The notes under the pieces: model-generated | Seen by the model: the letters and a program-made list of their open reading frames with translations, nothing else | Told to the model about the DNA's origin: nothing | Databases searched by the model: none | Made by a program: the position numbers and the translations under genes | Source: an uncultured Sphingomonadales bacterium | GTDB taxonomy: Bacteria; Pseudomonadota; Alphaproteobacteria; Sphingomonadales; Rhodothalassiaceae | DNA: 64,000 nt | Direction of reading: 5' to 3' | Assembly (NCBI GenBank): GCA_947499155.1 | Contig: CANMND010000002.1 | Span: 1 to 64,000, forward strand | Part shown: positions 14,153-21,995 of the stretch, piece by piece | Numbering within the stretch: the first letter of the stretch is position 1 | How the letters are laid out: every line of letters begins with the position of its first letter

Positions 14153-14728
14153 ATGACAGGCAACAGCCTTGAAAAAAATGACCGCATCTTGTTGCGACCG
14201 ATAAATGACGGGGACATTTATGCCCTGGTGACGGCACGTACCGGTGAGGATGCCAATCGCTATACAGGTTGGGACTGCGAAGATACTCAGGGTTGGGCTG
14301 AGAAGATTGTGTCTGAGATGGCCAGTAAAAATCCTGGTGATACAGGACCATCTGGCACATGGTATCAATATGCGATCGTCGAGCGCTCCAGTGGTGAGAC
14401 GGTCGGTGATATTGGCGTGGGTTTTCATATTCCTGGACCTCAACAGGCGGAAATCGGTTACCGAATTCTTGAGGAGTTTCAAGGCAGAGGCATAGCCGGT
14501 GATGCTGTTGGGATCATGGTTGAACATTTGTTCAAGGATCATGGACTCCACCGTCTGGTTGCTCATGTGGCAGCTCCCAATCAGGCATCAAGCCGCCTGC
14601 TGCAGGCGCTGGGATTTCGTCGTGAAGGTGAGATGAGGAAAAGTTTTCTGTGTCAGGGGGAGTGGGTGGATGATTATGCCTATGGTTTGTTGGCAGAAGA
14701 GTGGCGCACCCGCCCTGGTCACAAGTGA
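14153..14728 (+). CDS. GNAT family N-acetyltransferase (RimJ/RimL type)
   Basis: A 191-residue acetyltransferase. It starts with the RimJ/RimL-type strand DRILLRPINDGDIYALVTAR. The acetyl-CoA pyrophosphate loop is QGRGIAG in IGYRILEEFQGRGIAGDAV, and AAPNQASSRLLQALGFRREGEMRKSF completes the fold. The acceptor substrate cannot be told; relatives acetylate ribosomal protein N-termini, amino acids or antibiotics. ATG 14153 is preferred because GAAAGAGAG lies about 8 bases upstream, whereas ATG 14135 has no well-placed ribosome site. It stands alone on the plus strand. Confidence 0.85.
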   Translation: MTGNSLEKNDRILLRPINDGDIYALVTARTGEDANRYTGWDCEDTQGWAEKIVSEMASKNPGDTGPSGTWYQYAIVERSSGETVGDIGVGFHIPGPQQAEIGYRILEEFQGRGIAGDAVGIMVEHLFKDHGLHRLVAHVAAPNQASSRLLQALGFRREGEMRKSFLCQGEWVDDYAYGLLAEEWRTRPGHK

Positions 14729-14869
14729 TACATTTATTTTGAACACTCAAAATGTCCCGATCTGGCGCACTTTTGCGTCGGGCATCCCGTTTTACTGTCG
14801 CAATTAGACACAAATATTATTGTAAAAATACTTTATTTCTCCAAACTATTGATTTGGTGTCATATGCTT

Positions 14870-14892
14870 TATTGGCACGTTAAATGCATATT
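14870..14892. promoter_or_regulatory. Possible weak NsrR-like operator before the 36-residue peptide
   Basis: The right half AAATGCATATT (14882-14892) matches the NsrR half-site AAATRCATCTT at all but one position. The left half TATTGGCACGT is poor. It lies 50-72 bases before the peptide start. I give it weight only because two better sites lie in the same locus. Confidence 0.35.
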
Positions 14893-14941
14893 CTTTCTTG
14901 CAACGTTTAGGAGGGGCTAAACATAGCAAGGAGGGGATGCC

Positions 14942-15052
14942 ATGTTCAAACGTACCGAAATTAATATTCCAGCCAGACTTTTCATTTTGGCATGGGCGAC
15001 AAGCTACGGCGCACTCATTATTTTTCTTGGATATTGCGTGCTGGTAGACTGA
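14942..15052 (+). CDS. Predicted 36-residue single-pass membrane peptide
   Basis: This small gene starts at ATG 14942 and stops at TGA 15050-15052. A very strong ribosome site, AAGGAGG, at 14929-14935 leaves 6 bases before the start. The peptide begins MFKRTEINIPAR, which is positively charged, and then has one hydrophobic helix (LFILAWATSYGALIIFLGY) ending CVLVD. It looks like an inner membrane micropeptide with a cytoplasmic N-terminus. It lies upstream of nnrS on the same strand, with an NsrR-like site in each flanking gap, so a link to the nitric oxide response is plausible but unproven. A second GGAGGGG sits within the hairpin GTTTAG-N6-CTAAAC at 14905-14922, just upstream. Confidence 0.6.
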   Translation: MFKRTEINIPARLFILAWATSYGALIIFLGYCVLVD

Positions 15053-15186
15053 CGATAATAGGTGAGCACAGCCGTAGTTTCTTATTATCATTGATGCAGC
15101 TCTCTCCGGTCCAATGCATTGGGTCGGGGCAGCAGGCCATGTTCATCATGTGATGTGGCACAATTTTGCTGTACAGAAAATACTAT

Positions 15187-15209
15187 AAGATGTATTAAAT
15201 ATGCATCTA
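15187..15209. promoter_or_regulatory. NsrR-like operator upstream of nnrS
   Basis: A dyad with arms AGATGTAT and ATGCATCT agrees with the published NsrR consensus (AAGATGYATTT-N-AAATRCATCTT) at about 19 of its 22 fixed positions. It lies 62-84 bases before the nnrS start. NsrR is a nitric-oxide-sensing Rrf2 repressor known to control nnrS in several Proteobacteria. No nsrR gene is in this window. Confidence 0.7.
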
Positions 15210-15270
15210 TTAAACAGGGCAGAAACATTCTGTCTTGTTAGTTATCTCTCATAGCTTTGAGGTATTTTTC

Positions 15271-16476
15271 ATGGGACAAGCCACGACGCAGACAAAGGCC
15301 AGGAGTCGGGCATCAAGGGCGCCCTTCAGTGCGTTTTTTAGTTTGGGCTATCGCCCATTCTTTCTCGGTGCATCCCTATATGCGGTGATTGCTCTTGCCT
15401 TGTGGCTTTGGGTTCTGATCGGTGGAGGAGACATACCCACTGCGTTCGAAGCCCTAGCGTGGCATCGCCATGAAATGCTGTTTGGGGTGATAGGGGCCGT
15501 GGTCGCAGGCTTTTTGCTGACGGCGGTTCCAAACTGGACAGGTGCACCTCCTCTGAGCGGATTTCCATTAGTTTTGTTATTTGGATTATGGGTTCTTGCC
15601 CGTATCGCTCTGGCTTTGTCCGGCACTATTGGCATCGCGTGGGCGATTATCCTTGAGGCAGGCTTTTTCTTCGCCTTGGCCGGTTGGGGCATGAAGGTGA
15701 TTTTGGCATCTGGCAATCGTAATGTACCAATCCCGTTGGTTATTGGGTTTTTGGGTCTGATGGCGATTGGAGATTATTTGGCACTATTTGGTGCGGGTAA
15801 TCTTGGTGATGTCGCCTATCGCGCAGGACTTGGTATTTTATTACTCTTGATATCTCTGATCGGCGGACGAATCGTCCCGATTTTTACAAAAAACTGGTTA
15901 GGTGCCAATCAGCGTTCCGGGCCATTTCCAACACCTGCCAATGCCTATGATAAAGCCGTGATAGTGGTTTCACTGCTCACATTTGCCAGTTGGGCAGTGG
16001 CTCCATTCTCCATGATGAGCGCTGTTCTTGCCTTGTTGGCAGGGAGTATGCACGGAATTCGCCTGTCACGCTGGCGCGGCTGGCGCACGTCTGACGAACC
16101 ACTGATTATGATCATGCATCTCGCCTATTTGTGGCTGCCGGTAGGGTTGATCCTTTTGGGGGTGAGCATATTGACCGACGTTGTGCCTCATATGGCCGCG
16201 GTTCATGCGCTGACGGCTGGTGCCATGGGTGCAATGACTCTGGCAGTCATGATGCGGGCAACATTGGGTCACAGCGGCTATCCGCTGGTCTCCACTCCCT
16301 TGACCAATGTCATTTTTATCATGATCAATCTGGGTGCGCTTGGGCGGATTGTTTCAACTTTTTGGCTGGAATGGTCTTATACAGTCCTAGGCATATCAGG
16401 CAGCCTTTGGGCCGGCGCCTATCTGCTTTTTGCTATAGGTTTTGGCCCTTTGCTTGTATTGCCACGCACCAGATAA
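15271..16476 (+). CDS. nnrS: NnrS family heme-copper membrane protein
   Basis: A 401-residue polytopic membrane protein (about 12 hydrophobic segments) of the NnrS family, which protects cells against nitrosative stress, probably by limiting iron-NO complexes. The family signature is clear at the N-terminus: GYRPFFLGASLYAVIALALWLWV, then AWHRHEMLFGVIGAVVAGFLLTAVPNWTGAPPLSG, including the conserved HxHEM-type histidines. Further on GRIVPIFTKNWL and HALTAGAMGAMTLAVMMRATLGHSG are typical. ATG 15271 is chosen because GAGG lies 8 bases upstream. The last 58 bases overlap the end of a second NnrS-type gene on the other strand. An NsrR-like operator precedes it. Confidence 0.92.
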   Translation: MGQATTQTKARSRASRAPFSAFFSLGYRPFFLGASLYAVIALALWLWVLIGGGDIPTAFEALAWHRHEMLFGVIGAVVAGFLLTAVPNWTGAPPLSGFPLVLLFGLWVLARIALALSGTIGIAWAIILEAGFFFALAGWGMKVILASGNRNVPIPLVIGFLGLMAIGDYLALFGAGNLGDVAYRAGLGILLLLISLIGGRIVPIFTKNWLGANQRSGPFPTPANAYDKAVIVVSLLTFASWAVAPFSMMSAVLALLAGSMHGIRLSRWRGWRTSDEPLIMIMHLAYLWLPVGLILLGVSILTDVVPHMAAVHALTAGAMGAMTLAVMMRATLGHSGYPLVSTPLTNVIFIMINLGALGRIVSTFWLEWSYTVLGISGSLWAGAYLLFAIGFGPLLVLPRTR

Positions 16477-17627
16477 ACAAGCCACAAAACCAAAAGGCCA
16501 AAGCCGGTGCACCACAGACCGGCTGTGGCCCAAAGAGCCTCGATACGCAGTGTCGGGACGTAGGAAAGCATACGTGCGCAAGCGCTTAGCATTATGAGAA
16601 TAAGCGCGAGCAGAAGGACTTTTCCAAGGAGAACAGGCTGTCTGTCTCTTTGAAGGCAGGTTCTGGCCATCACGGTCATACCCAGCATACCTAGACCGCC
16701 GACGAAAGCAGGATGCAGGGCCTCTGTAATGCTAAGCTGTCCTGATAATTGTGCCCATCCCTTAACAAAGAGTCCAAAGGCGAGCCAGATATAACCGACA
16801 TGCAAGGCTGAGACGCTCCATTGGCGGGCAACATGCCAGATTTGCCAGCGCCACAAGCGCAGCGCGATAACAACTGCGAACGCCAGGGCCAGAAATCCTC
16901 CGATGAATGAAAATAAATCCAGGATGTCGAGGGCAACCATGGGGGCGAGTATGAATAGTCCCGCACGCTCCAGATCCTGATGTGCAGGACGATGAAGCTT
17001 TCGGCCTATGGCCTGATGTGCGCCTGAAGTAGCAGCCGCTATCAGACGCCCACCCATGGTGAACAGCATGGCAAGGACCATCCCGGCGGCAAGAATAATA
17101 CCACTTAAAGATCCCAGGGGCAGGGGGATAACATGACCCAGCAGGTACAGTCCTTCCGCCAGGGCCAATGCTCCAAGAATGGTGGGGAAAATGAGGTTGC
17201 GCCAGCTTTTGGCAGCCCTGACAAAAGGCCCGCCAGCATAAAGTGCCAGCAGCAGGGGGTATAGCAGCAGCATCGGGGCCTGAAATGAGAACGGAATAGA
17301 CGGAACAAAGATCGCCGCCCTGCCAACCAGCCATGCACCAAAGACAAGCCTGATGCGCGCTTTGTGGCTGCTGCTCAACAGATAGCCACCCATCAAGGCG
17401 GAAGCAAATCCCAAAAGCATTTCATGGCCATGCCAGTAAAGAGGCAATTCAGACAAATCGATGATGCCTGCATAAGACGCGGCCTTTAGGGCGGTGGACA
17501 ACAAACCCAGCAGGCAGGCCGCCGGGAAAAAAAGACGATCGGGACGGGGCTTGGCTAGACGGATAGTGTCTGTTCTCGACTTTTCCGTACTGTTGTTTTG
17601 ATGAGTATGTGCTTTCTGTTTTCCCAT
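16419..17627 (-). CDS. Second, divergent NnrS family membrane protein
   Basis: A 402-residue polytopic membrane protein. It has the NnrS landmarks in weaker form: PRPDRLFFPAACLLGLLSTAL, then LYWHGHEMLLGFASALMGGYLLSSS, then MGGRLIAAATSG and AFVGGLGMLGMTVMARTCLQRDR. A histidine-rich start (HTHQNN) precedes the first membrane segment. A GAGGA ribosome site lies 7 bases before ATG 17627. Its 3' end overlaps that of the canonical nnrS by 58 bases on the opposite strand. With an NsrR-like dyad 31-53 bases upstream, it is likely expressed with nnrS under nitric oxide. Whether the two proteins act together or on different substrates is not visible. Confidence 0.82.
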   Translation of the reverse strand: MGKQKAHTHQNNSTEKSRTDTIRLAKPRPDRLFFPAACLLGLLSTALKAASYAGIIDLSELPLYWHGHEMLLGFASALMGGYLLSSSHKARIRLVFGAWLVGRAAIFVPSIPFSFQAPMLLLYPLLLALYAGGPFVRAAKSWRNLIFPTILGALALAEGLYLLGHVIPLPLGSLSGIILAAGMVLAMLFTMGGRLIAAATSGAHQAIGRKLHRPAHQDLERAGLFILAPMVALDILDLFSFIGGFLALAFAVVIALRLWRWQIWHVARQWSVSALHVGYIWLAFGLFVKGWAQLSGQLSITEALHPAFVGGLGMLGMTVMARTCLQRDRQPVLLGKVLLLALILIMLSACARMLSYVPTLRIEALWATAGLWCTGFGLLVLWLVYLVRGNTSKGPKPIAKSR

Positions 17628-17657
17628 TATGAATCCTCAGCGGGGAAAAAGCGATCA

Positions 17658-17680
17658 AACATGGATTATTAATGCATGAA
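17658..17680. promoter_or_regulatory. NsrR-like operator upstream of the second NnrS-type gene
   Basis: The arms CATGGATTA and TAATGCATG form a dyad with one mismatch per arm around a single central base. Against the NsrR consensus it matches about 16 of 20 fixed positions. It is 31-53 bases before ATG 17627, a fitting place for a repressor. Confidence 0.5.
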
Positions 17681-17997
17681 TTTAGTCTGGATCATGGCTT
17701 ATCTGTCAATCGCTTGCCAATCAACAGATGAGTTGAGCATTTTTATGGCTATTCAAGCAATGTAGCAGTACCACAAATGGGGCATGGCTCGCTTCACACA
17801 GCTTTGAAGGCCGGAGCAACCACTTGCGGTTTAAAGCAGAATGGGCGCAGTTCTGACACCAATACCAATCACTTGTGCGGCCCGGGCAGGAGTGAAAGTC
17901 CAGCCTTCCCGAGATGGCCGTGCATGCACTAACCATAATCTGGCCAGTTATCCCTTGATGGCAAGGTGAAGTTTACTGACGTCCAAAGAGGATGTTT
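17681..17997. other. Intergenic stretch without a supported gene
   Basis: This gap between the DEAD-box gene and the second NnrS-type gene, both on the minus strand, presumably holds the 3' end of the helicase transcript and the promoter of the NnrS-type gene. A minus-strand frame at 17721-17936 contains several Cys and Trp residues (DWYWCQNC) but has no good ribosome site and no family I recognise. I see no tRNA, terminator or repeat. Confidence 0.5.
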
Positions 17998-19755
17998 CTA
18001 AAGATTCCTGCCTGGACTTTGCTTTTTGCGACTTTTAGATTTCACCCTGTCTTTACCCTTCAACTTTGGCCTTGCGGCTTTGGGTCTTGGGCCACCCTTG
18101 CGATGCTTTTTGGGGCTGAAACCAGCTTTGGCAGAGGGCGCGTCAGACGGTGTGATAGTGATCCCTTTTTCATCAATACCCTGGGCAATATTTTTGGAAA
18201 AGCCATCGACCGCGTGGGCTGCGATTTCTACATAGGTCTCATGGGTGTCGATTCTGATGGCGCCCACATCGGTGTTCGTCAACTTTCCAACGCGGCAGAT
18301 CAGTGGCAACAGCCAGCGCGGTTCGGCATTATTGTTGCGACCTGTATTGATAAGGAACCAGGCGCTACCCTCAAAATTCCCACGGTCACGTTCGCGCTTG
18401 TTTTTACCGGGCTTCTCGTCTGCGGGGAGATTATAACTGCCTTGTTCCATCAGGTCTTCAGGCGCTGGGTATTTTTCCTGTTGCAGCCTCAGATAAGCCG
18501 CTGCCACTTGCTGCGCTCCATGGGCGTCAAGCAAGGCATCAGCAAAGGCGGCTTCATCCTCGGTCAGGGCCTCCTCAAGTGCCGGGTCAGCCATAATGCG
18601 TTCGCGGTCGCGGGTGAGAATGTCCTGGGCTGTCGGTGGTGGCGTCCATTCAGCGGTAATTCCGGCTGAGCTGAATAGACGCATGGCAGCGCGGTACCTG
18701 TTCTGAGGGACAATCAGGATCGATTGGCCTTTGCGTCCTGCGCGTCCTGTACGTCCGCTACGATGCAGGAAGGTCTCGCGATTATTGGGCAGGTCGGCGT
18801 GGATCACCAGATCCAGAGAAGGAAGATCAATGCCACGGGCTGCCACATCTGTTGCAACACATATACGGGCACGCTGATCGCGCATGGCCTGCAAGGCGTG
18901 AGAGCGTTCTTTCTGGGTCAGTTCGCCGGATAGTGTGACGACGGACAATCCACGATTGGTCAGTCGGCTTGACAGGCGGGTGACTTCAGCGCGGGTGGAG
19001 CAAAAAATCAGAGTGCTTTGTGCATCATGATAGCGCAGGGCATTGATGATGGCATTTTCCCGATCGCGCGGTGCAACGCGCATGGCGCTGTAGGTAATAT
19101 CACCATGGGGGCTTTGTTCCTCTTTGGTAGAGATCCGCACAGCGTTTTTCTGATAGCGTTTGGCAAGGGTCGCAATGGTCCGGGGTACTGTCGCTGAAAA
19201 CATCAAGGTGCGGCGGTATTCTGGCATTCCTTTCAGAATGACTTCCAGATCTTCCCGAAAGCCCATGTCCAGCATTTCATCGGCTTCATCAAGAATCACA
19301 GCGCGTACAGATCCAAGATCAATCGAGCGGCGCTCCAGATGATCGCGCAAGCGTCCAGGAGTTCCTACTACCAGATGGGCGCCAGCGGCCAGATCCCGTC
19401 TTTGTGCCCGCATATCCATGCCACCTACGCATGTGACAGTCCGTGCGTTGGTCCCGTCATAAAGCCAATCCAGTTCGCGGCAGACCTGCATGGCCAGTTC
19501 TCTGGTAGGCGCGATAACCAGGGCTAGCGGCTCTTTGACGGTCTTTGGAAACTGATCGGCATCACCCAGCAAGGTGGGAGCAATCGCTATACCAAAGGCA
19601 ACCGTTTTCCCTGATCCGGTCTGTGCCGAGACCAGAAGATCAACGCCACTTTCAGCATGTTCCAGAACGGCTGTCTGGACGGGGGTCAGGGTTTCGTACC
19701 CGCGCTTGTCGAGGGCTTTTTGAAGGGCAGGATGGATGGCGGGAGCCTTAGTCAT
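17998..19755 (-). CDS. DEAD-box ATP-dependent RNA helicase (DbpA/CsdA-like)
   Basis: This 585-residue helicase remodels RNA, probably in ribosome assembly or RNA decay. The motor motifs are in order: Q-motif region ETLTPVQTAV, Walker A AQTGSGKT (residues 44-51), PTRELA, DEADEMLDMGF, SAT, and domain 2 with ARGIDLPSLDLVIHADLP and HRSGRTGRAG. After an acidic linker, residues about 460-540 (WFLINTGRNNNAEPRWLLPLICRVGKLTNTDVG...YVEIAA) resemble the DbpA RNA-binding domain. The end is a long Lys/Arg/Pro-rich tail. It lies upstream of the NnrS-type gene, separated by 370 bases. Confidence 0.93.
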   Translation of the reverse strand: MTKAPAIHPALQKALDKRGYETLTPVQTAVLEHAESGVDLLVSAQTGSGKTVAFGIAIAPTLLGDADQFPKTVKEPLALVIAPTRELAMQVCRELDWLYDGTNARTVTCVGGMDMRAQRRDLAAGAHLVVGTPGRLRDHLERRSIDLGSVRAVILDEADEMLDMGFREDLEVILKGMPEYRRTLMFSATVPRTIATLAKRYQKNAVRISTKEEQSPHGDITYSAMRVAPRDRENAIINALRYHDAQSTLIFCSTRAEVTRLSSRLTNRGLSVVTLSGELTQKERSHALQAMRDQRARICVATDVAARGIDLPSLDLVIHADLPNNRETFLHRSGRTGRAGRKGQSILIVPQNRYRAAMRLFSSAGITAEWTPPPTAQDILTRDRERIMADPALEEALTEDEAAFADALLDAHGAQQVAAAYLRLQQEKYPAPEDLMEQGSYNLPADEKPGKNKRERDRGNFEGSAWFLINTGRNNNAEPRWLLPLICRVGKLTNTDVGAIRIDTHETYVEIAAHAVDGFSKNIAQGIDEKGITITPSDAPSAKAGFSPKKHRKGGPRPKAARPKLKGKDRVKSKSRKKQSPGRNL

Positions 19756-19901
19756 GACACGTGTCTTTCAGGGAAAATGAAGATGGCCAGAAGATAAAGT
19801 CTATCTTTATGGCACAATTGGCGCACAGCCATACGCGGCCTTGGCTCTTGATGAAAGGACAAAGCTGTATGTGCTCATTAATTTATAACAGATAAATGGG
19901 T

Positions 19902-20858
19902 TCAGCCGGAACAGCTTCCACCACCAAGGACGCAAAATCTGGAGCAGTGGGGGTGATTGAGATGCACGTCCCCTGCTGCATCAGCCAGTGTCTCACCCAT
20001 TGTAAAACGCCGGTCATAGGCAATGAGCGTGCAGGCCTGAACGCAGGGTCGGTGGTCGCCCTTGTGCTTTACCACCATTCTGGATGTCGCGCACATCATC
20101 TGATCGGGATTGACATCAAGAAGGTCCCAGCAGCGTGTCGTGATCTCGGGCACCTCAATGCTTTCATCCATTTCAGGAAACAGAAGCAGGGCTTTTTTAT
20201 TATGCGCGTCAATGTCTATGCCATGTTGAGCAAATAAGGCGGCATAGCCCCGGCGGAGAACTGATTCATCACTTTCCAGAAAAGTTCGTCCGGCAACGGT
20301 TACATGAAAGCCGTTGTCCGACAGCCACTTTAACCCATTGATCATGGGGGTAAAGCTGCGTGGACCGCGTTCCTTTTCGTGGATTTCGCAGGTGTAGTGA
20401 TCGACTGAGACCCGCAAGCACAGTTTATCCCCATATCGCTGTTGAAGCGCGAGCAGGGCGTCCTTCTTGTGCTGCATGGGCAGCATGGCGTTGGTTAGGA
20501 TCAACAGGGTATAGCCGCGTGATAAAATCACATCGATCATGCCCAGAATATCCGGGTTCATAAAAGGCTCGCCACCGGTCAAACCGATATCGCTGGTGCC
20601 AAGTTGGTTTTGTTCGATCTCATCAAGATACGAGACAACTTCATCAGTGGTCAGATAGAGCAGACGATCATTCTTTGGCGTCGATTCGATGTAGCAATTA
20701 GCGCAGGCCAGGTTACACAAAGTTCCAGTGTTGAACCATAATGTTTCAAGTTTCTTCAACGATACCCAAGCCCGTTCGTCACCATTTTTAGTGATAAAAG
20801 GATCGGAAAAGACCTTGCGTTCTGTGCTTTCATCGCGAGCGAGGGCTGTGGTTTTCAT
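19902..20858 (-). CDS. Radical SAM protein of unknown function with a cysteine-rich C-terminus
   Basis: A 318-residue protein. The radical SAM cluster motif CxxxCxxC is CNLACANC at residues 48-55, and GGEPFMNPDI is the SAM-binding GGE segment. The core continues through TLLILTNAM and a VSVDHY strand. The C-terminal 60 residues have six cysteines, including CATSRMVVKHKG, PCVQAC and the terminal HCSRFCVLGGGSCSG, so a SPASM-like region with one or two auxiliary Fe-S clusters is plausible. ATG 20858 is used; GTG 20867 is possible. It is divergent from the phosphodiesterase gene with 99 bases between. I see no obvious precursor peptide gene, and the reaction is unknown. Confidence 0.85.
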   Translation of the reverse strand: MKTTALARDESTERKVFSDPFITKNGDERAWVSLKKLETLWFNTGTLCNLACANCYIESTPKNDRLLYLTTDEVVSYLDEIEQNQLGTSDIGLTGGEPFMNPDILGMIDVILSRGYTLLILTNAMLPMQHKKDALLALQQRYGDKLCLRVSVDHYTCEIHEKERGPRSFTPMINGLKWLSDNGFHVTVAGRTFLESDESVLRRGYAALFAQHGIDIDAHNKKALLLFPEMDESIEVPEITTRCWDLLDVNPDQMMCATSRMVVKHKGDHRPCVQACTLIAYDRRFTMGETLADAAGDVHLNHPHCSRFCVLGGGSCSG

Positions 20859-20957
20859 ATGGTACACTGTATCCTGAACACCGTACTTATTGTGATATTA
20901 GTCGACAGGGGGTGTAGATTATGCAGTCTGCGTTCCCAGTATCAGATAGGTGGCTTT

Positions 20958-21926
20958 ATGATGACAGATGCACAAGTGCCGGTGTGGATTTTTCCAACAC
21001 AATATGGTGAGTTTCCTGTTATCATCGCCCATCGTGGGGCCTCAGGCTATCTGCCTGAACATACTCTTGAAGCCTATCAGTTGGCGATGGATCTGGGAGC
21101 GGATTTTATCGAGCCGGATCTGGTCCTGACCAAGGACGGACATCTGATTGCACGCCATGATTATTATCTGTCTGGCACCACCGATATTGCTGACCATCCC
21201 GAATTTTCTGACAGAAAACGTGTATTGGATGGACGCGAAGACTGGTTTGTTGAAGACTTTACTTTGGCCGAAATTAAAACACTTCTGGCTCGACAAGGCT
21301 TTAAGGGTCGCAGCAAGGCTTATGACGACCGCTTTTTGATCCCGACATTTGATGAAATCTTAAGCCTGATATCCGACAATGAGGCAAATAGCGGGCGGAT
21401 CATCGGCGTTTATCCCGAAACCAAGCATCCAGCGCATTTCAAGGCCATTGGACTTGATTTTGTAAAACCTCTGGTCGCGGCCCTGAAGCGTTTTGGCTAT
21501 CGTTGTGAAGATTGCCCGGTCTTTATCCAGTCGTTCGAGCCTGAGATTTTGAGGCAATTGCGTGAGGACACGCGCTATCGCCTGATCATGCTGGTTTACC
21601 CGCAAAAAGATGATGACCCCAATGCAGCACCGGATGTGCCCAGTATTTCCCTAGAGGAGGCCGCGAGATTTGCCCATGGGGTGGGACCATCAAAGAGTTT
21701 GCTTTTGGACGAGGCGGGACAGGACCGGGGATTTGTGACCCGTGCCCATGACTTGGGGCTTCTTGTCCATGTCTGGACCATACGCGACGATGCGGTAGCA
21801 GCGCCATTCCAGACAGCGGCAGAAGAATACCACCGTATATTCTCACTGGGTGTAGACGGCATTTTTACTGATTTTACGCCAAGTGGTGTTCTCTATCGAA
21901 CTCTGGCAAGCTATGGAGGCGATTGA
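20958..21926 (+). CDS. Glycerophosphodiester phosphodiesterase (GlpQ type)
   Basis: A 322-residue GDPD family enzyme that hydrolyses glycerophosphodiesters to glycerol-3-phosphate and an alcohol. The catalytic start is VIIAHRGASGYLPEHTLEAYQLAMDLGADFIEPDLVLTKDG, with the HRG motif near residue 25 and the metal-binding Glu/Asp pair in EPDL, then ARHDYYLSGTTDIADHPEF. The C-terminal strand LGVDGIFTDFT closes the barrel. No signal peptide is present, so it is probably cytoplasmic, unlike E. coli GlpQ. AGGTGG lies upstream of ATG 20958; ATG 20961 is an equal alternative. It reads toward recG. Confidence 0.9.
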   Translation: MMTDAQVPVWIFPTQYGEFPVIIAHRGASGYLPEHTLEAYQLAMDLGADFIEPDLVLTKDGHLIARHDYYLSGTTDIADHPEFSDRKRVLDGREDWFVEDFTLAEIKTLLARQGFKGRSKAYDDRFLIPTFDEILSLISDNEANSGRIIGVYPETKHPAHFKAIGLDFVKPLVAALKRFGYRCEDCPVFIQSFEPEILRQLREDTRYRLIMLVYPQKDDDPNAAPDVPSISLEEAARFAHGVGPSKSLLLDEAGQDRGFVTRAHDLGLLVHVWTIRDDAVAAPFQTAAEEYHRIFSLGVDGIFTDFTPSGVLYRTLASYGGD

Positions 21927-21995
21927 GACGAGGCTTACATCCTTGCCCCTGTAGGCAGGTGGTTTATGCTGGTGACGTCCTGATTTTATTGATGA

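Noticed and set aside
14841-14857. CCAAA-N7-TTTGG dyad and nearby TTGAT considered as an FNR/NnrR site
   Set aside because: The sequence does not match TTGAT-N4-ATCAA closely enough; the NsrR-like sites explain the locus better.
17721-17936. Minus-strand frame with Cys and Trp residues between the helicase and NnrS-type genes
   Set aside because: The 71-residue translation resembles a zinc-binding peptide, but I see no ribosome site, no recognisable family and no codon pattern to support it.
20917-21006. Possible 29-codon leader peptide overlapping the phosphodiesterase start, with AGGGGG upstream
   Set aside because: It overlaps the real gene in another frame; one good ribosome site alone is not enough, and it does not look like a radical SAM substrate.
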